From the NCBI GenBank assembly GCA_019693395.1, contig JAAMXP010001751.1, positions 1 to 21,667 of the forward strand: DNA of 21,667 nt, given 5' to 3'. Below the pieces are notes generated by a model. That model saw only the letters and a list, made by a program, of their open reading frames with translations. It was not told where the DNA came from and ran no database searches. Of this stretch, positions 21,475-21,667 are shown one piece after another (the first letter of the stretch is position 1; every line of letters begins with the position of its first letter). Made by a program: the position numbers and the translations under genes. The stretch comes from Ettlia oleoabundans. Its lineage: Eukaryota; Chlorophyta; Chlorophyceae; Chlamydomonadales.

Positions 21475-21667
21475 CTGCAGCAACAAGCACGAGAGATGTT
21501 TCGGTCAAGCATAAATCCACTGGCAGCCGTCGTTGTTATTCCCCAGCTCTGCCTGAGGGTCCTGGGTAAGACCGAAAACTGCCTAGCCCGTGTGCACGGG
21601 TTCGAGTCGGCTGGCGGGCGACGGTCAGCTGGCGTTTTTTCGGCTCTGGGTGACGGCCGGACGGCGG
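21475..21667. other. Window end: presumed intron or upstream part of the second F-box gene
   Basis: No F-box first half could be read on the minus strand in any frame. The last 80 or so bases are noticeably GC-rich and include a short inverted repeat (CCCGTG-TG-CACGGG, about 21588-21601). A tRNA-like TTCGAGT string next to it lacks a matching T-stem. Nothing else can be supported. Confidence 0.4.

Noticed and set aside
21213..21520. Second minus-strand frame over the F-box exon containing LVLVAAAVPCAW
   Set aside because: It looks a little like an F-box helix, but the overlapping frame (AVCLVCKRWERVLYSEPALW) fits better and joins the LRR exons in phase.
21575..21625. tRNA-like GGTTCGAGTC string near the window end
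   Set aside because: The bases flanking the would-be T-loop do not pair, and no D-arm, anticodon arm or acceptor stem can be formed.

Overview
The window reads as nuclear DNA of a green alga. Genes are cut into many short exons by GT-AG introns of roughly 50-460 bases. Two products carry chloroplast-type features. Four of the coding ends are followed by TGTAA, the poly(A) signal of core chlorophytes. A chitin-deacetylase-like gene and two F-box/LRR genes would suit a Chlorella-like trebouxiophyte, but that placement is inference. All exon models were built by hand from reading frame, splice consensus and phase agreement; no transcript data were available.

Layout, left to right. (1) 26-2178 (+): 3' part of a CE4 polysaccharide (chitin-like) deacetylase gene, cut by the left window edge, with a GCCT microsatellite in one intron. 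(2) 2520-5333 (-): a complete seven-exon F-box/leucine-rich-repeat gene, tail to tail with gene 1. (3) 5551-9683 (+): a complete 13-exon CtpA-type C-terminal processing peptidase with a bipartite chloroplast/thylakoid-lumen leader, divergent from gene 2 across a 217-base gap. (4) 11059-13678 (+): a SEX4/LSF1-like protein with a degenerate dual-specificity-phosphatase fold, a CBM48 starch-binding domain and the family's C-terminal helix. (5) 15140-19167 (+): a long gene of unknown function ending in a MYND zinc finger. Its last two exons each need a one-base frame correction, so it is either a decaying gene or carries sequence errors. (6) 19499-21474 (-): the 3' part of a second F-box/LRR gene, tail to tail with gene 5.

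The neighbours do not form a pathway. CtpA (photosystem II D1 maturation) and the LSF1-like protein (starch turnover) probably both act in the chloroplast. The deacetylase probably acts at the cell wall, and the F-box proteins in ubiquitin ligases. The main points for a second look are the broken MYND gene, a frame-neutral candidate cassette exon inside it, the loss of the catalytic cysteine in the LSF1-like protein, and two convergent gene pairs whose 3' ends appear to overlap.
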